Of a DNA stretch of 64,000 bases, positions 51,521 to 60,331 are shown one piece after another. Within the stretch, counting starts at the first letter, position 1; every line of letters starts with the position of its first letter. The notes under the pieces were generated by a model, which searched no databases, was not told the origin of the DNA, and saw only the letters and a program-made list of their open reading frames with translations. Origin of the DNA: Ferdinandcohnia sp047246645 (GTDB taxonomy: Bacteria > Bacillota > Bacilli > Bacillales > Bacillaceae_L); NCBI RefSeq assembly GCF_047246645.1, contig NZ_JBFOKR010000016.1, positions 1 through 64,000 on the forward strand, given 5' to 3'. A program made the position numbers and the translations under genes.

Positions 51521-52048
51521 ATGACTTTAGTATTGCTGATAGGTTTTATTTTTATCGTTCTCTTATTTCTAAGTAGAAATAAATACAAACATCTAATAGG
51601 TAGTAATAACTCGTTAGTAGTTAGATTATCAACTTTAACATGGTTTCAAAATCCATGGCTCAGTGGAATGTTTTTGTTTTTAGTTAATGCGATCTTCTTT
51701 GGGTTAACGCTAGTCATACTTTACGGTATTAGTATGTTGACGATACCATTCGTACATTTAATTATCATGGCTGGAGCGGTAATAGTGAGTATTTACGCTT
51801 GGTTGATTATACATAATGCATGGAATGGTAGTAAAAAGAAGCGACTAATAAGTAGTTTTCTCGGTAGTAGCTTTTACCTTATTTTAACCATTGTATTTCT
51901 ATACTGGATTGTTACACTTGAGCCACAATTCCCAGGCGATGACACTTTTATGGCATTTATAGGATTAGTCATGGGTATCTTTGTTACGACTGTTGCATTT
52001 ATAACTTGTCTTTACATAACGGGTTTTATGAGAAAAAGAGCACTGTAA
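51521..52048 (+). CDS. Hypothetical membrane protein, four helices
   Basis: 175 aa. Hydrophobic segments at about 2-16, 50-72, 77-97, 110-130 and 142-165, separated by short charged loops (NGSKKKRL). No signal cleavage site and no known motif. Shine-Dalgarno ggaggag. Seems specific to a small group of Bacilli; no function can be proposed. Confidence 0.75.
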   Translation: MTLVLLIGFIFIVLLFLSRNKYKHLIGSNNSLVVRLSTLTWFQNPWLSGMFLFLVNAIFFGLTLVILYGISMLTIPFVHLIIMAGAVIVSIYAWLIIHNAWNGSKKKRLISSFLGSSFYLILTIVFLYWIVTLEPQFPGDDTFMAFIGLVMGIFVTTVAFITCLYITGFMRKRAL

Positions 52049-52218
52049 AAATTACTCCAACAATTTGTTGTAATCGTACCCATCCATTTTTAAAAATTCT
52101 ATCAAATTCTTATTTGTAATGGATGTGACAACATTTTACTGACTGTACAAAATGCTCACATTAGTTAGTGCAACTTTCCATCCTTATTTACGTCTATTTC
52201 AAAAAAGGGGGAGAAGTG

Positions 52219-52776
52219 ATGCGATTTATAAAGGGGATACTCCTTTTACTTTTGTTAGTACCTGTGCTGCTTAGTTTTTTCCCGCAGCCAGCATCTGCCT
52301 GCTCGTGTGCAATGCCTGGTTCAGTAGAAGAGGAATTAAAACAGAAGACAGCCGTTTTTTCAGGTAAGGTAATTGACATCAATCGATCAAGTAATGTGTT
52401 GTTACAATCTTCTTCCGAACCAGTAGAGGTATTGTTTGAAGTGAATGAAGTTTGGAAGGGATCCAATAAATCTCAAGTAATCGTTCATACGGGTTTAGAT
52501 AGTGCGAGCTGTGGATTTGAGTTTAAATCTAAAAAAGAATATATCGTTTATGCATATGGTGAAAATGGAGATTTAGGGACAGGTATATGTGAACGTACGA
52601 AATTACTGTCTGAGGCAAGTGAGGATAAAGAAATTCTAGGGAGTGGCAATACACCTACAGAATCGGTAGATTTACAAGAGCGTTCAGCCTTCAATATGTA
52701 CCTCTCTATTGCGGCAATTTGTCTGCTAATACTTAGTGGAGTCTTTATTGTACGAAAAAGATTTTTAAGAAAATAG
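52219..52776 (+). CDS. TIMP/netrin-like (NTR) extracytoplasmic protein with C-terminal anchor
   Basis: 185 aa. Signal peptide (FIKGILLLLLLVPVLLSFF) ending PASA, so the mature chain starts with CSCAMPGSVEEELKQKTAVFSGKVI, the Cys-x-Cys start of TIMP/NTR folds. Further cysteines (SASCGF, GTGICERT) can pair with it. Residues 105-125 hold KEYIVYAYGE, the usual end of the barrel. A C-terminal transmembrane helix (MYLSIAAICLLILSGVFIV) with a basic tail anchors it. Bacterial TIMP-like proteins are of unknown function. The start follows ggggga; the longer frame lacks a ribosome site. Confidence 0.8.
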   Translation: MRFIKGILLLLLLVPVLLSFFPQPASACSCAMPGSVEEELKQKTAVFSGKVIDINRSSNVLLQSSSEPVEVLFEVNEVWKGSNKSQVIVHTGLDSASCGFEFKSKKEYIVYAYGENGDLGTGICERTKLLSEASEDKEILGSGNTPTESVDLQERSAFNMYLSIAAICLLILSGVFIVRKRFLRK

Positions 52777-52835
52777 AATACTAGCTTATAATTCTTCAAC
52801 TCTGGTAATACTAGTATTATACGGAGGTGGAGAGA

Positions 52836-53021
52836 TTGTCTTTAAAGGTTAAAGTATTTGATGAAGAACATGAAGAGGATTTAGAGCACGAGATAAATCG
52901 TTTTTTAGATAAAATAGATGAAACTGATTTAATAGAAATTAAGTATCAAGTTGGCGTGTCGTGTAATCAAGATGATGACCAAATCTTTTGTTTTTCAGCA
53001 ATGATTATTTATAGAACCTAA
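52836..53021 (+). CDS. cse60: Sporulation protein Cse60-like
   Basis: 61 aa, matching the 60-aa SigE-controlled acidic protein Cse60 of B. subtilis: VKVFDEEHEEDLEHEINRFLDKID and the closing IKYQVGVSCN...IFCFSAMIIYR. TTG start 7 bases after ggaggtg; the GTG at 52827 is part of that ribosome site. Its stop codon is inside the following terminator. Function unknown beyond mother-cell expression. Confidence 0.88.
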   Translation: MSLKVKVFDEEHEEDLEHEINRFLDKIDETDLIEIKYQVGVSCNQDDDQIFCFSAMIIYRT

Positions 53022-53060
53022 CCTAGAGTTGATAACTGACAGGTTAGGTTCTATTTTTTA
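53013..53060. terminator. Terminator of cse60, shared with ytfP
   Basis: AGAACCTAACCT ... AGGTTAGGTTCT, 12-bp perfect arms, T run downstream. Confidence 0.88.
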
Positions 53061-54329
53061 CTATTTCTTTATTGCTTGTTTCCCTGCATTTTCACCAGCT
53101 AATCTTCCTGTGACCAGTGCAGATGTAATATTATAGCCACCTGTATAGCCATGAATATCTAATATTTCTCCACAGAAAAATAGTCCTTGCATTAGCTTTG
53201 ATTCCATCTCTTTTGGATGTATTTCTTTGACTGAGACACCACCACCAGTTACAAATGCCTTCTCAATTGGTAATGTTCCATTTACCTGGAATTGAAATTG
53301 TTTACAATCTTTTGCAAAGGAACGGATATTTTCATGAGAAAGATTGGCAGAAGTTACTTGAGGGTCAATATTATTTTTTTCTAATAGGAATAGTAAATAC
53401 CGTTCAGGTAAGAAGCCTTTAAGTATATTTTTAATGGCCTTCTTAGGTTCTTCTTTCGTCACTTTCAATATATGCTGGAATATTTCCTCGAGATTCATCT
53501 GAGGTAGAGCATCAATACTAACTGTTACCCGGTCTACATTGAACTTTTTCATCGTTTTTACAACAAACTGACTGCAGCGTAAAACAGCAGGACCAGAAAT
53601 TCCAAAGTGTGTGAATAGCATATCCATCGTGTGAGTAATGACTAATTTTCCTTTTGGATTTAATACACTTAGTGAAATATCTCGAAGTGCTAATCCTTGA
53701 AGTGACTTTTGTTTAATGAACTCTTCATCAGATGTTACAGGTACTTCCGTGGGAAAAAGGTCAGTTATTGTATGTCCGGCAGCTTTTGCCCACGCATATC
53801 CATCACCGGTTGATCCTGTTTGTGGAACTGACTTACCGCCTACAGCGATGACGACACAAGTAGTTTCAATGTATTCCCCGTTTTTCAGCAAGAGTCCTTT
53901 TACTCGACCTTCCTTATACTCAACCATAGAAACAGGTGTATTTGTTTGAATATGTACTTTTAGTTCTTTTAAGCGATTAATAAGCGCATCTACAACTGAT
54001 TGAGCTTTGTCAGTAGTAGGGAACATCCGACCATGGTCTTCTTCTTTTAATTGTATTCCTAAGTTTTCAAAGAACTTAATTATGTCTTCATTACTAAAAA
54101 CCGAAAAAGCGCTGTATAAAAACCTCCCATTTCCAGGGATATGTTTAATAATTTCATCTATTGGGAGACGATTTGTTACGTTACAACGCCCTCCTCCTGA
54201 AATCGCAAGCTTTCGGCCTAACTTTTCTCCTTTATCAAGTAGAAGTACCTTCGCACCTTGTTCACCCGCGGCAATAGCGGCCATTAGTCCAGAAGGTCCT
54301 CCACCTATAACAACAACATCATACTTCAA
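53061..54329 (-). CDS. ytfP: HI0933/YtfP family flavoprotein
   Basis: 422 aa. N-terminal FAD-binding Rossmann motif VVIGGGPSGLMAAIAAGEQG, then LLLDKGEKLGRKLAISGGGRCNVTN, IAVGGKSVPQTGSTGDGY and the C-terminal FCGEILDIHGYTGGYNITSALVTGRLAG. Family members are NAD(P)/FAD oxidoreductases of unknown substrate. TTG start 8 bases after agggag; a GTG three codons upstream overlaps that site. It is 8 bases upstream-adjacent to the DCC gene, so the two are probably co-transcribed. Confidence 0.93.
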   Translation of the reverse strand: MKYDVVVIGGGPSGLMAAIAAGEQGAKVLLLDKGEKLGRKLAISGGGRCNVTNRLPIDEIIKHIPGNGRFLYSAFSVFSNEDIIKFFENLGIQLKEEDHGRMFPTTDKAQSVVDALINRLKELKVHIQTNTPVSMVEYKEGRVKGLLLKNGEYIETTCVVIAVGGKSVPQTGSTGDGYAWAKAAGHTITDLFPTEVPVTSDEEFIKQKSLQGLALRDISLSVLNPKGKLVITHTMDMLFTHFGISGPAVLRCSQFVVKTMKKFNVDRVTVSIDALPQMNLEEIFQHILKVTKEEPKKAIKNILKGFLPERYLLFLLEKNNIDPQVTSANLSHENIRSFAKDCKQFQFQVNGTLPIEKAFVTGGGVSVKEIHPKEMESKLMQGLFFCGEILDIHGYTGGYNITSALVTGRLAGENAGKQAIKK

Positions 54330-54346
54330 AAATGTCACTCCCTATT

Positions 54347-54739
54347 TCAATCTAAAAACCGGCTCCTTACTTCTGGAGAAGGAATTGTACAACTTTCTTG
54401 TTTACCAAACCATCTATATCTATTTTTCGCAATGAAATTATAAAATACATCTCGAATAGGGGCGGGCACAACTAATAATACTGCAAGTAGACGATAAGGA
54501 CCTTCTAAGTTCCTGCAAATCCGAAGTGCAGCAGTTGAACGAGTGTAAAACTGATCCCCTTCAATTAATACAATACTTTCAATATTTTTAGTGATCCCGT
54601 ACTTTTCAAGTAGAGATACCCCTGTCTTACTCTGAAGGGATGTAAACTGATAATGTCCTTTTGAATCTCTTTTAATAATAAATTGTACACTCGAATTACA
54701 AAAGTTACATATCCCATCAAAAAGAACTATACTATTCAT
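54347..54739 (-). CDS. DCC-family (DUF393) thiol-disulfide oxidoreductase-like protein
   Basis: 130 aa. Starts IVLFDGICNFCNSSVQF, the D-x-x-C-x-x-C motif that names the family, then IVLIEGDQFYTRSTAALRICRNLEG and RYRWFGK near the end. Annotated in relatives as thiol-disulfide oxidoreductase-like; YuxK of B. subtilis is similar. Start ATG 6 bases after ggtga; a GTG four codons upstream is also possible. Upstream partner of ytfP. Confidence 0.88.
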   Translation of the reverse strand: MNSIVLFDGICNFCNSSVQFIIKRDSKGHYQFTSLQSKTGVSLLEKYGITKNIESIVLIEGDQFYTRSTAALRICRNLEGPYRLLAVLLVVPAPIRDVFYNFIAKNRYRWFGKQESCTIPSPEVRSRFLD

Positions 54740-54751
54740 TTTGTTCACCAA

Positions 54752-55063
54752 CTCTACGTATTGTATACCTTCATCATATCATGGTTATTGAAAGTATGTG
54801 TAAACTTCCTTACTGTAATCACCTGGATTCAACTGGTCATATAACCTTCAAAAGAAGTCGAAGGCAGCTGCGGGATACCTTGTAAATAGAGAAATATTTT
54901 ACTAAGTACAACTGCAGTAGGCCCGATTCCACCATATTATTGTTTGACAGCATTTTCATCTAATTGGGTAGAACAAAATCCCTTATTACTTGAAGTTTTA
55001 CTTTATAATTGAATTTCAATCTTAACAAGTCTAAACTATACATGAAAAGAAAGGGGAATAACA
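54752..55063. other. Intergenic region with a decayed repeat copy
   Basis: No gene. About 54958-55012 (aattgggtagaac ... ttacttgaagttttactttata) resembles the end of the AACTAACAATCAGTG repeat family in degenerate form. Nothing else recognised. Confidence 0.45.
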
Positions 55064-55444
55064 ATGAGCTACACACCTTCGATTTCACAAGGAGTTTACC
55101 CAGAGGATGCAGGATGGACGAATGAAGGAAATACTGCGGTTTTACTACTTTCTATCCCATTGCTTACTGAGGTACTCTCTTATCAGATAGATACATTTGA
55201 TTATGCGTGGCTATATGATGGAAATCTTGATGCATATATTTTCTGCTTTCGATTAGACAATAAAGAAGAATTTGCCATTATTTTTCATAAAGATCATGCT
55301 GGCAAACTGTTAAAAGAACAAGAATCAGAAGAAGAGTTTTCTATTGTTATTACTGACCAACCCTTTATAGAATTAAGTGAGGATACCCCTTATGTGACAC
55401 TTTCTACTATTTCATTTGTTAGACAAACTATTGCTGGGTGGTAG
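55064..55444 (+). CDS. Conserved hypothetical protein, 126 aa
   Basis: Begins YTPSISQGVYPEDAGWTNEGNTAVLLLSIP; mixed alpha/beta, acidic, without signal or membrane segment. The repeated D/E-rich pattern (EQESEEEFSIVITDQPFIELSED) is not a known motif. ATG 8 bases after aaagggg. No family recognised; it stands alone before murJ. Confidence 0.65.
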   Translation: MSYTPSISQGVYPEDAGWTNEGNTAVLLLSIPLLTEVLSYQIDTFDYAWLYDGNLDAYIFCFRLDNKEEFAIIFHKDHAGKLLKEQESEEEFSIVITDQPFIELSEDTPYVTLSTISFVRQTIAGW

Positions 55445-55597
55445 TATTGAAATATGCTAATATAGATAAGTTACAGTCACTTTTTCTGTAGTTTAGTTTA
55501 ATAGCCTAAGTAAAATATACTAGTAAGACTTCAAACTTGAGTAAAATATTGGCTTTAGATGCCATGGTGTATTTGAATAATAGATTGGGGATTATAC

Positions 55598-57223
55598 ATG
55601 TCAGAATCTAAGTTGTTACGTGGAACGTTTATATTAACGCTTGGTACATACATTTCTCGTGTTTTAGGTATGGTTTATTTGTTCCCGTTTGTGTATTTAG
55701 TTGGTGAAACGGGGTTAGCGCTCTATCAATATGGGTATGGTCAATACACTATTTTCTTAGCGTTATCAACGATTGGTATTCCTGCTGCTGTATCAAAATT
55801 TGTCTCAAAGTATAATTCACTAGGAGATTATTATACAGGTAGAAGGATGTTAAAATCCGGAATACTTGTTATGTCAATCACTGGATTAATAAGTTTTCTT
55901 TTACTTTACTATTTAGCGCCTGTATTAGCACCAATTCAACTTGGTGGTGATGACCAGCATAATTCGGTCGAAGACGTTATTCACGTCATTCGGATGGTTA
56001 GTTTTGCACTATTAGTTGTTCCAATAATGTCCATCATACGTGGTTTCTTTCAGGGGCATCAGTCAATGGGACCTACTGCCGTCTCACAAGTAATTGAGCA
56101 AATTGCTCGCGTTATCTTTTTATTAGCTTCAAGTTTTATTGTTATTAAAGGGTTAAATGGTGAGCAAGTAACCGCCGTTGGTTTTGCAAATTTTGCAGCT
56201 CTTATTGGTGCTATTGGTGGTCTAGCAGTTCTCATTTTCGTTTGGTTTAAACGGAAACCCCATCTTGATGAACTATTAGCGACTAGTAAACCGCAAACGG
56301 ATATGACGACAAGAGAAATGTATAGAGAATTACTCTCATATGCAGGACCGTTTGTATTTGTTGGTTTAGCGATGCCACTTTATCAATATATTGATCAATA
56401 TACTTTTAATAAGGCAATGTTGGCTTTTGGAGAAGAATCCCCCCAACCATTGTTTGGTATCGTGGTTGCAATGGTGCCAAAGCTAGTAATGATTCCTGTA
56501 TCACTAGCAACAGCATTCAGTCTTACACTTGTTCCAACCATCACGAATTCTTTTACATCTGGAGATTTTAATGGACTACGTCAGCAAATAGATAAAACCT
56601 TTCAGATTTGCGTGTTTTTAGTACTTCCTGCAGTGGTGGGTATGTCAGTTTTAGCATTTCCAATGTATAATTCCTTTTTCGGGATGAATGAAGCGGGTGG
56701 GAATGTACTAAGATGGTACGCGCCTGTTGCATTATTATTTTCCTTTTTCTCGATAACGGCTGCTATCATGCAAGGATTAAATAAGCAACGATTTGCCGTA
56801 ATTAGCTTAGTTTTTGGATTATTAATAAAGTTAATATTCAATGTCCCATTCATTACATGGTTTGGGGAAATTGGTTCGATCCTTGCAACAGCTTTAGGAT
56901 ATTTTGTGGCAATAACCTACAATTTTGCAATTATTGCAAGACATGCACAATACCGCTTTTCATTTTTTGCAAGAAGGTCTTTATTAATGGCTATCTTCGC
57001 TGCATTTATGGCTGGAAGCATTCTGATTGTTCAATGGTTGCTTTCCTTTGGTATTACCCAATCAGACGGAAGGGTCCAATCTACCATTATTTTGGCTGTG
57101 GGAGTAATTGTTGGAGCAGTCGTTTATTTATATTTAGCATATCGTACTCGTCTTATGGAAATTCTACTTGGAAATAGGTTTTCGTTTCTATCAAGAGGTA
57201 AAAAGAAGAAGGCTGTAGAATAA
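55598..57223 (+). CDS. murJ: Lipid II flippase MurJ (YtgP)
   Basis: 541 aa MOP-family protein with about fourteen transmembrane helices. In B. subtilis YtgP moves lipid II across the membrane for peptidoglycan. Typical start LLRGTFILTLGTYISRVLGMVYLFPFVYLVG and IIRGFFQGHQSMGPTAVSQVIEQIARV; basic C-terminus SRGKKKK. The same family includes SpoVB, but genomic place and length favour YtgP. Shine-Dalgarno is weak (ttgggg). The stop is inside a terminator. Confidence 0.93.
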   Translation: MSESKLLRGTFILTLGTYISRVLGMVYLFPFVYLVGETGLALYQYGYGQYTIFLALSTIGIPAAVSKFVSKYNSLGDYYTGRRMLKSGILVMSITGLISFLLLYYLAPVLAPIQLGGDDQHNSVEDVIHVIRMVSFALLVVPIMSIIRGFFQGHQSMGPTAVSQVIEQIARVIFLLASSFIVIKGLNGEQVTAVGFANFAALIGAIGGLAVLIFVWFKRKPHLDELLATSKPQTDMTTREMYRELLSYAGPFVFVGLAMPLYQYIDQYTFNKAMLAFGEESPQPLFGIVVAMVPKLVMIPVSLATAFSLTLVPTITNSFTSGDFNGLRQQIDKTFQICVFLVLPAVVGMSVLAFPMYNSFFGMNEAGGNVLRWYAPVALLFSFFSITAAIMQGLNKQRFAVISLVFGLLIKLIFNVPFITWFGEIGSILATALGYFVAITYNFAIIARHAQYRFSFFARRSLLMAIFAAFMAGSILIVQWLLSFGITQSDGRVQSTIILAVGVIVGAVVYLYLAYRTRLMEILLGNRFSFLSRGKKKKAVE

Positions 57224-57235
57224 CAGCCTTTTTCC
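57209..57235 (+). terminator. Terminator of murJ
   Basis: AAGGCTGT ... ACAGCCTT and T run, overlapping the last codons. Confidence 0.85.
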
Positions 57236-57275
57236 TTGTTTAGGTTATGTTTACTTTCAGCAGCTTTCTAATCTT

Positions 57276-57512
57276 TTAACCTTGGAAAGTTCCAAAACCT
57301 AAACGACGCTCAATGCGTTCTACACGGCGGTCTAAACGATTAATTTGACGTTCTAGTTGTTGAATTTGACGCTCTAATCTTTCAAGGCGACGGTCTACGT
57401 TTCCTCCGCCACCAGGGAAACCTCCTCCAGGAAATCCGCCACCAGGGAATCCACCACCAGGAAATCCAGGGAAACCTTGTTGCTGCTGACGATAATCATA
57501 ATCATAATACAT
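57276..57512 (-). CDS. Glycine/proline repeat plus coiled-coil small protein
   Basis: 78 aa in two parts. Residues 13-37 are a tandem GGGFP repeat (FPGFPGGGFPGGGFPGGGFPG, exact at DNA level in 15-base units); residues 38-72 are a heptad-like helix with almost every position Arg, Leu, Glu or Gln (RRLERLERQIQQLERQINRLDRR). Start MYYDYDYRQQQQ. It looks like a structural spore-coat-type protein that assembles by the coil. No named family recognised. Strong site aaaggagcg before the ATG. Confidence 0.8.
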   Translation of the reverse strand: MYYDYDYRQQQQGFPGFPGGGFPGGGFPGGGFPGGGGNVDRRLERLERQIQQLERQINRLDRRVERIERRLGFGTFQG

Positions 57513-57640
57513 GTGGTATCGCTCCTTTTTCTTTTAAAATTACGATAATAGTGTATGATAGTTGGACATTTGTGCAATGAATAAAACGCCTAAATATAGG
57601 AAAGTTGGGTATTAGCGGAGCGAGAAGGAGGAATGTAAAA

Positions 57641-58360
57641 GTGAGAATAGACAAGCTTTTGTCAAATCGAGGTTTCGGAAGTCGTAAAGAGGTTAAGAGT
57701 CTTTTGAAATCCGGAGCTGTACAAATAGATGGTGTAACTGTAAAGGATTCAAGCAAGCATGTAAAAGTTGATTCAGAGACTGTTACTGTGCACGGTGAGG
57801 TTGTTGAATATAAGGAGTATATTTATCTTATGCTTAACAAGCCACAGGGAGTAATATCTGCTACTGATGATCATTTACATGATACCGTAGTTGATTTACT
57901 AGAAATGGAGGATGCAGTGTTTAATCCGTTTCCAGTAGGTCGTCTAGATAAAGATACCGAAGGACTCTTGTTGCTAACAAATGATGGACAGTTAGCCCAT
58001 CAGTTACTATCACCTAAGAAACATGTTCCAAAAACGTACTTTGCAATTATTGATGGTGTGGTAAATGAGGATGATGTTGCTGCGTTCCGTCTTGGTGTAA
58101 CTTTGGATGATGGGTATGAGACGATGCCGGCTCAACTACACATTATTGGTAGTGGTTTACGGTCAGAGATTCAAGTAACCATAGAAGAAGGGAAATTCCA
58201 CCAAGTGAAGAGAATGTTTGAAGCTGTTGGTAAAAGAGTTATTTACCTTAAACGAATTCAGATGGGACCACTTCCCTTGGATGAAACACTTGAACTTGGT
58301 GAATATCGGGAATTAACAGATGAAGAAGTTCTTTCACTGAAAAACTTTCAAAAAGGGTAA
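57641..58360 (+). CDS. ytzG: 16S rRNA pseudouridine synthase, RsuA type (YtzG)
   Basis: 239 aa. N-terminal S4 RNA-binding domain (RIDKLLSNRGFGSRKEVKSLLKSGAVQIDG), then the catalytic PSI domain with GRLDKDTEGLLLLTNDG (Asp nucleophile) and ITIEEGKFHQVKRMFEAVG. Expected to act on one 16S uridine as E. coli RsuA does at U516. GTG start 9 bases after aaggagg; a 12-codon extension is not family-like. Same length as B. subtilis YtzG. Confidence 0.94.
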   Translation: MRIDKLLSNRGFGSRKEVKSLLKSGAVQIDGVTVKDSSKHVKVDSETVTVHGEVVEYKEYIYLMLNKPQGVISATDDHLHDTVVDLLEMEDAVFNPFPVGRLDKDTEGLLLLTNDGQLAHQLLSPKKHVPKTYFAIIDGVVNEDDVAAFRLGVTLDDGYETMPAQLHIIGSGLRSEIQVTIEEGKFHQVKRMFEAVGKRVIYLKRIQMGPLPLDETLELGEYRELTDEEVLSLKNFQKG

Positions 58361-58372
58361 TAGTACATGATT

Positions 58373-58405
58373 AAAAGGCTGTCGATTTCTCGACAGCCTT
58401 TCCTA
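58373..58405 (+). terminator. Terminator of ytzG
   Basis: AAAGGCTGTCGA ... TCGACAGCCTTT then T/C run. Confidence 0.9.
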
Positions 58406-58463
58406 ATGTTTAGGAAATTTTAAAATTATATGATGTAAATAACTTGAAATAAGGGTTATCCAA

Positions 58464-58869
58464 GTCCAGCTCCAGCGCCTAGCCAGTTTTCCTACCTGAG
58501 TAGGCTTCTTCGAGTATCTTGCGCAAAAGCTCCGCTTTTAAGCAGCTCGAGGTCGCTTCACCCCTCCTGCGGCGGCAACACTAAGGGATGCTTGATGAGG
58601 ATAAACCTCGCAGGAAAAAAGCTTTGCTTTTTTTCGAGCCTCCTCACTGAAATGCTGAAGCGGCTTGGTCAGAAACGAGGAAATTGGAGACTCCGACAAA
58701 AGAGGCGTCTTTTGCCTCTGACGGAGGAGTTGAAATTTCTCGAGTTTCTAGCCGCTGAAGCTGGACAAGTCAGGGTTTCGACGCACAGGACGTGCTAGTG
58801 CCGGCGTTGCCACAGGACGTGGAGCTATTAGTCGATGTTCCTTTATCCAAGGCGCCGCTTTTGTTCTTT
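58464..58869. repeat. Large intergenic repeat (agctccagcgcctag family), copy 2
   Basis: About 406 bases with the same left end (gtccagctccagcgcctagcc) and right end (ccaaggcgccgctttt...ttctt) as the copy at 33951-34118, sharing its 100-base core at 58546-58645. Extra segments lie on both sides of the core: 58485-58545 with a palindromic part (gcgcaaaagctccgcttttaagc) and 58650-58850, which carries aagaggcgtcttttgcctct and a gaagctggacaagtcagg stretch. The small open frame within (58592-58798) is chance. Composite of two nested elements is likely. Confidence 0.8.
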
Positions 58870-58959
58870 ACGTATCTCTCTATGTATATTATCGCTAAAA
58901 GACTTTCTATAGTAGGTCTTGATTGCTACCTTCTTCTTCTTACGCCCCTACGCTGTATG

Positions 58960-59181
58960 TTAGGATGATATTTTTACCTTCTTCTTCGTAATCGTCCATT
59001 TTCCTCGACTAGGGCTGCGAACCAAATCATTATATGCTAACACATTCAAATCTCGTTGAATGGTACGTGATGTTATTCCGAATTCATCCACAAGCTCCTG
59101 TGTTGTAACAGTCCCTTTTTCATTAATAAACATGTAGACTGATTTGATACGAGTTAACATACGGTTTGTTGAAGGTTTCAA
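58960..59181 (-). CDS. ytzE: DeoR-family HTH regulator YtzE
   Basis: 73 aa. Only a DeoR-type winged helix-turn-helix: MLTRIKSVYMFINEKGTVTTQELVDEFGITSRTIQRDLNVLAYNDLV, with no sugar-sensing domain. Matches B. subtilis YtzE along the full length. TTG start 7 bases after aaggag, giving the family start KPSTNRML. Targets unknown. Confidence 0.9.
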   Translation of the reverse strand: MKPSTNRMLTRIKSVYMFINEKGTVTTQELVDEFGITSRTIQRDLNVLAYNDLVRSPSRGKWTITKKKVKISS

Positions 59182-59220
59182 AAAACCACTCCTTATCGAA
59201 TTGTACATGATCAAAATCAT

Positions 59221-59605
59221 GCCTCAGTCTTACCTAATTAACTACTTTAGTTCTTAAAAATATTTAAAAATAATAGTTAGCAGTTTTAATCCTATAGGTT
59301 ATACTCATTTTTAATCTCAGTTATTTACTACTGCATGGCCAGAGTATGGTGTTATCAAGAGTTATCAAATTATATATATTTCTCATATCACCTCATTCCT
59401 TTTAGGTGCGTTCGCTATATATATATAGTTGTATCTGAATAGTATGACTATTTCTACATTATTTGTCATAATCCTTCAATTTTCTCTATTATTATCATAA
59501 AGTATTTCTATTATTCTGTCTTTTACAGTTTTATTACAGTTTCTTAACTTACATATTGGAACTTTTGGTGATTTGTAACGTATATGGAGGTGGAGGCGAT
59601 TTTTC
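59221..59605. other. Intergenic region between ytzE and ythP
   Basis: Very AT-rich. No reading frame over 25 codons with a ribosome site; one 21-codon frame on the minus strand behind gaggtgat is not credible as a gene. No structured RNA recognised. Confidence 0.6.
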
Positions 59606-60331
59606 TTGCATAGTAAATTAGTAAACGTAGCAATTGTAAATGCAGGGTATGAAGAAGGAAACAAAGTTGTTGAGGATATTTCATTTTCAATAAATCGTGG
59701 AGAAATTGTTGGTCTAATAGGGCCAAACGGTGCTGGAAAAAGCACAACTATAAAATGCATTCTTGGATTGTTAGAAAATAGTAATGGGGAAATAGATTTT
59801 GTAAATGATTATACATATGCGTACATCCCAGAACGTCCGATTTTTTATGATGAACTAACATTATGGGAACATCTTGATTTAGCCGCAGGTGTCATGTCAA
59901 TAGATGATAGACAATTTAAAAAACGTGCGGAGGAATTAGTAAGACTTTTTCATATGGAGAACGTAATTCATAAGTTACCAAGTACATTTTCAAAGGGAAT
60001 GCAACAGAAGGTAATGTTAATAACGGCCTTTCTTATAAAACCAGATATTTATATTATTGACGAGCCGTTTGTTGGGTTGGACCCTATGGCGATGCAGGAT
60101 TTTTTAAAACTTGTTGATGTGGAGAAAAATAGAGGTGCGGGAATCCTTATGTCTACCCATGTCCTTGATACTGCTGAAAAAGTTTGTGACCGATTTTTAT
60201 TAGTTTCCAATGGACAATTAAAAGCAGAAGGGAATCTCTCAGATATACAAGAAAAAGCCTATCTTCCAAATGGTTCATTGTTTGATTGTTTCTATAAGAT
60301 TCTACAAGGTGAGAAGAGAAATGGGGAGTAA
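59606..60331 (+). CDS. ythP: ABC transporter ATP-binding protein (YthP, EcsA-like)
   Basis: 241 aa. Walker A GPNGAGKSTT, signature FSKGMQQK (variant of LSGGQ), Walker B IYIIDEPFVGLD, switch His in STHVLD. Belongs to the EcsA branch of ABC exporters; partner permease follows with an 11-base overlap. TTG start 8 bases after ggaggcgat. Substrate unknown; the Ecs system influences secretion and membrane proteolysis. Confidence 0.92.
   Translation: MHSKLVNVAIVNAGYEEGNKVVEDISFSINRGEIVGLIGPNGAGKSTTIKCILGLLENSNGEIDFVNDYTYAYIPERPIFYDELTLWEHLDLAAGVMSIDDRQFKKRAEELVRLFHMENVIHKLPSTFSKGMQQKVMLITAFLIKPDIYIIDEPFVGLDPMAMQDFLKLVDVEKNRGAGILMSTHVLDTAEKVCDRFLLVSNGQLKAEGNLSDIQEKAYLPNGSLFDCFYKILQGEKRNGE

Noticed and set aside
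52700..52776. Sortase (LPXTG) anchoring of the TIMP-like protein
   Set aside because: A C-terminal helix with basic tail is present but no LPXTG-like motif precedes it.
58592..58798. 68-aa open frame in the large repeat
   Set aside because: It lies within a non-coding repeat whose other copy does not keep the frame.
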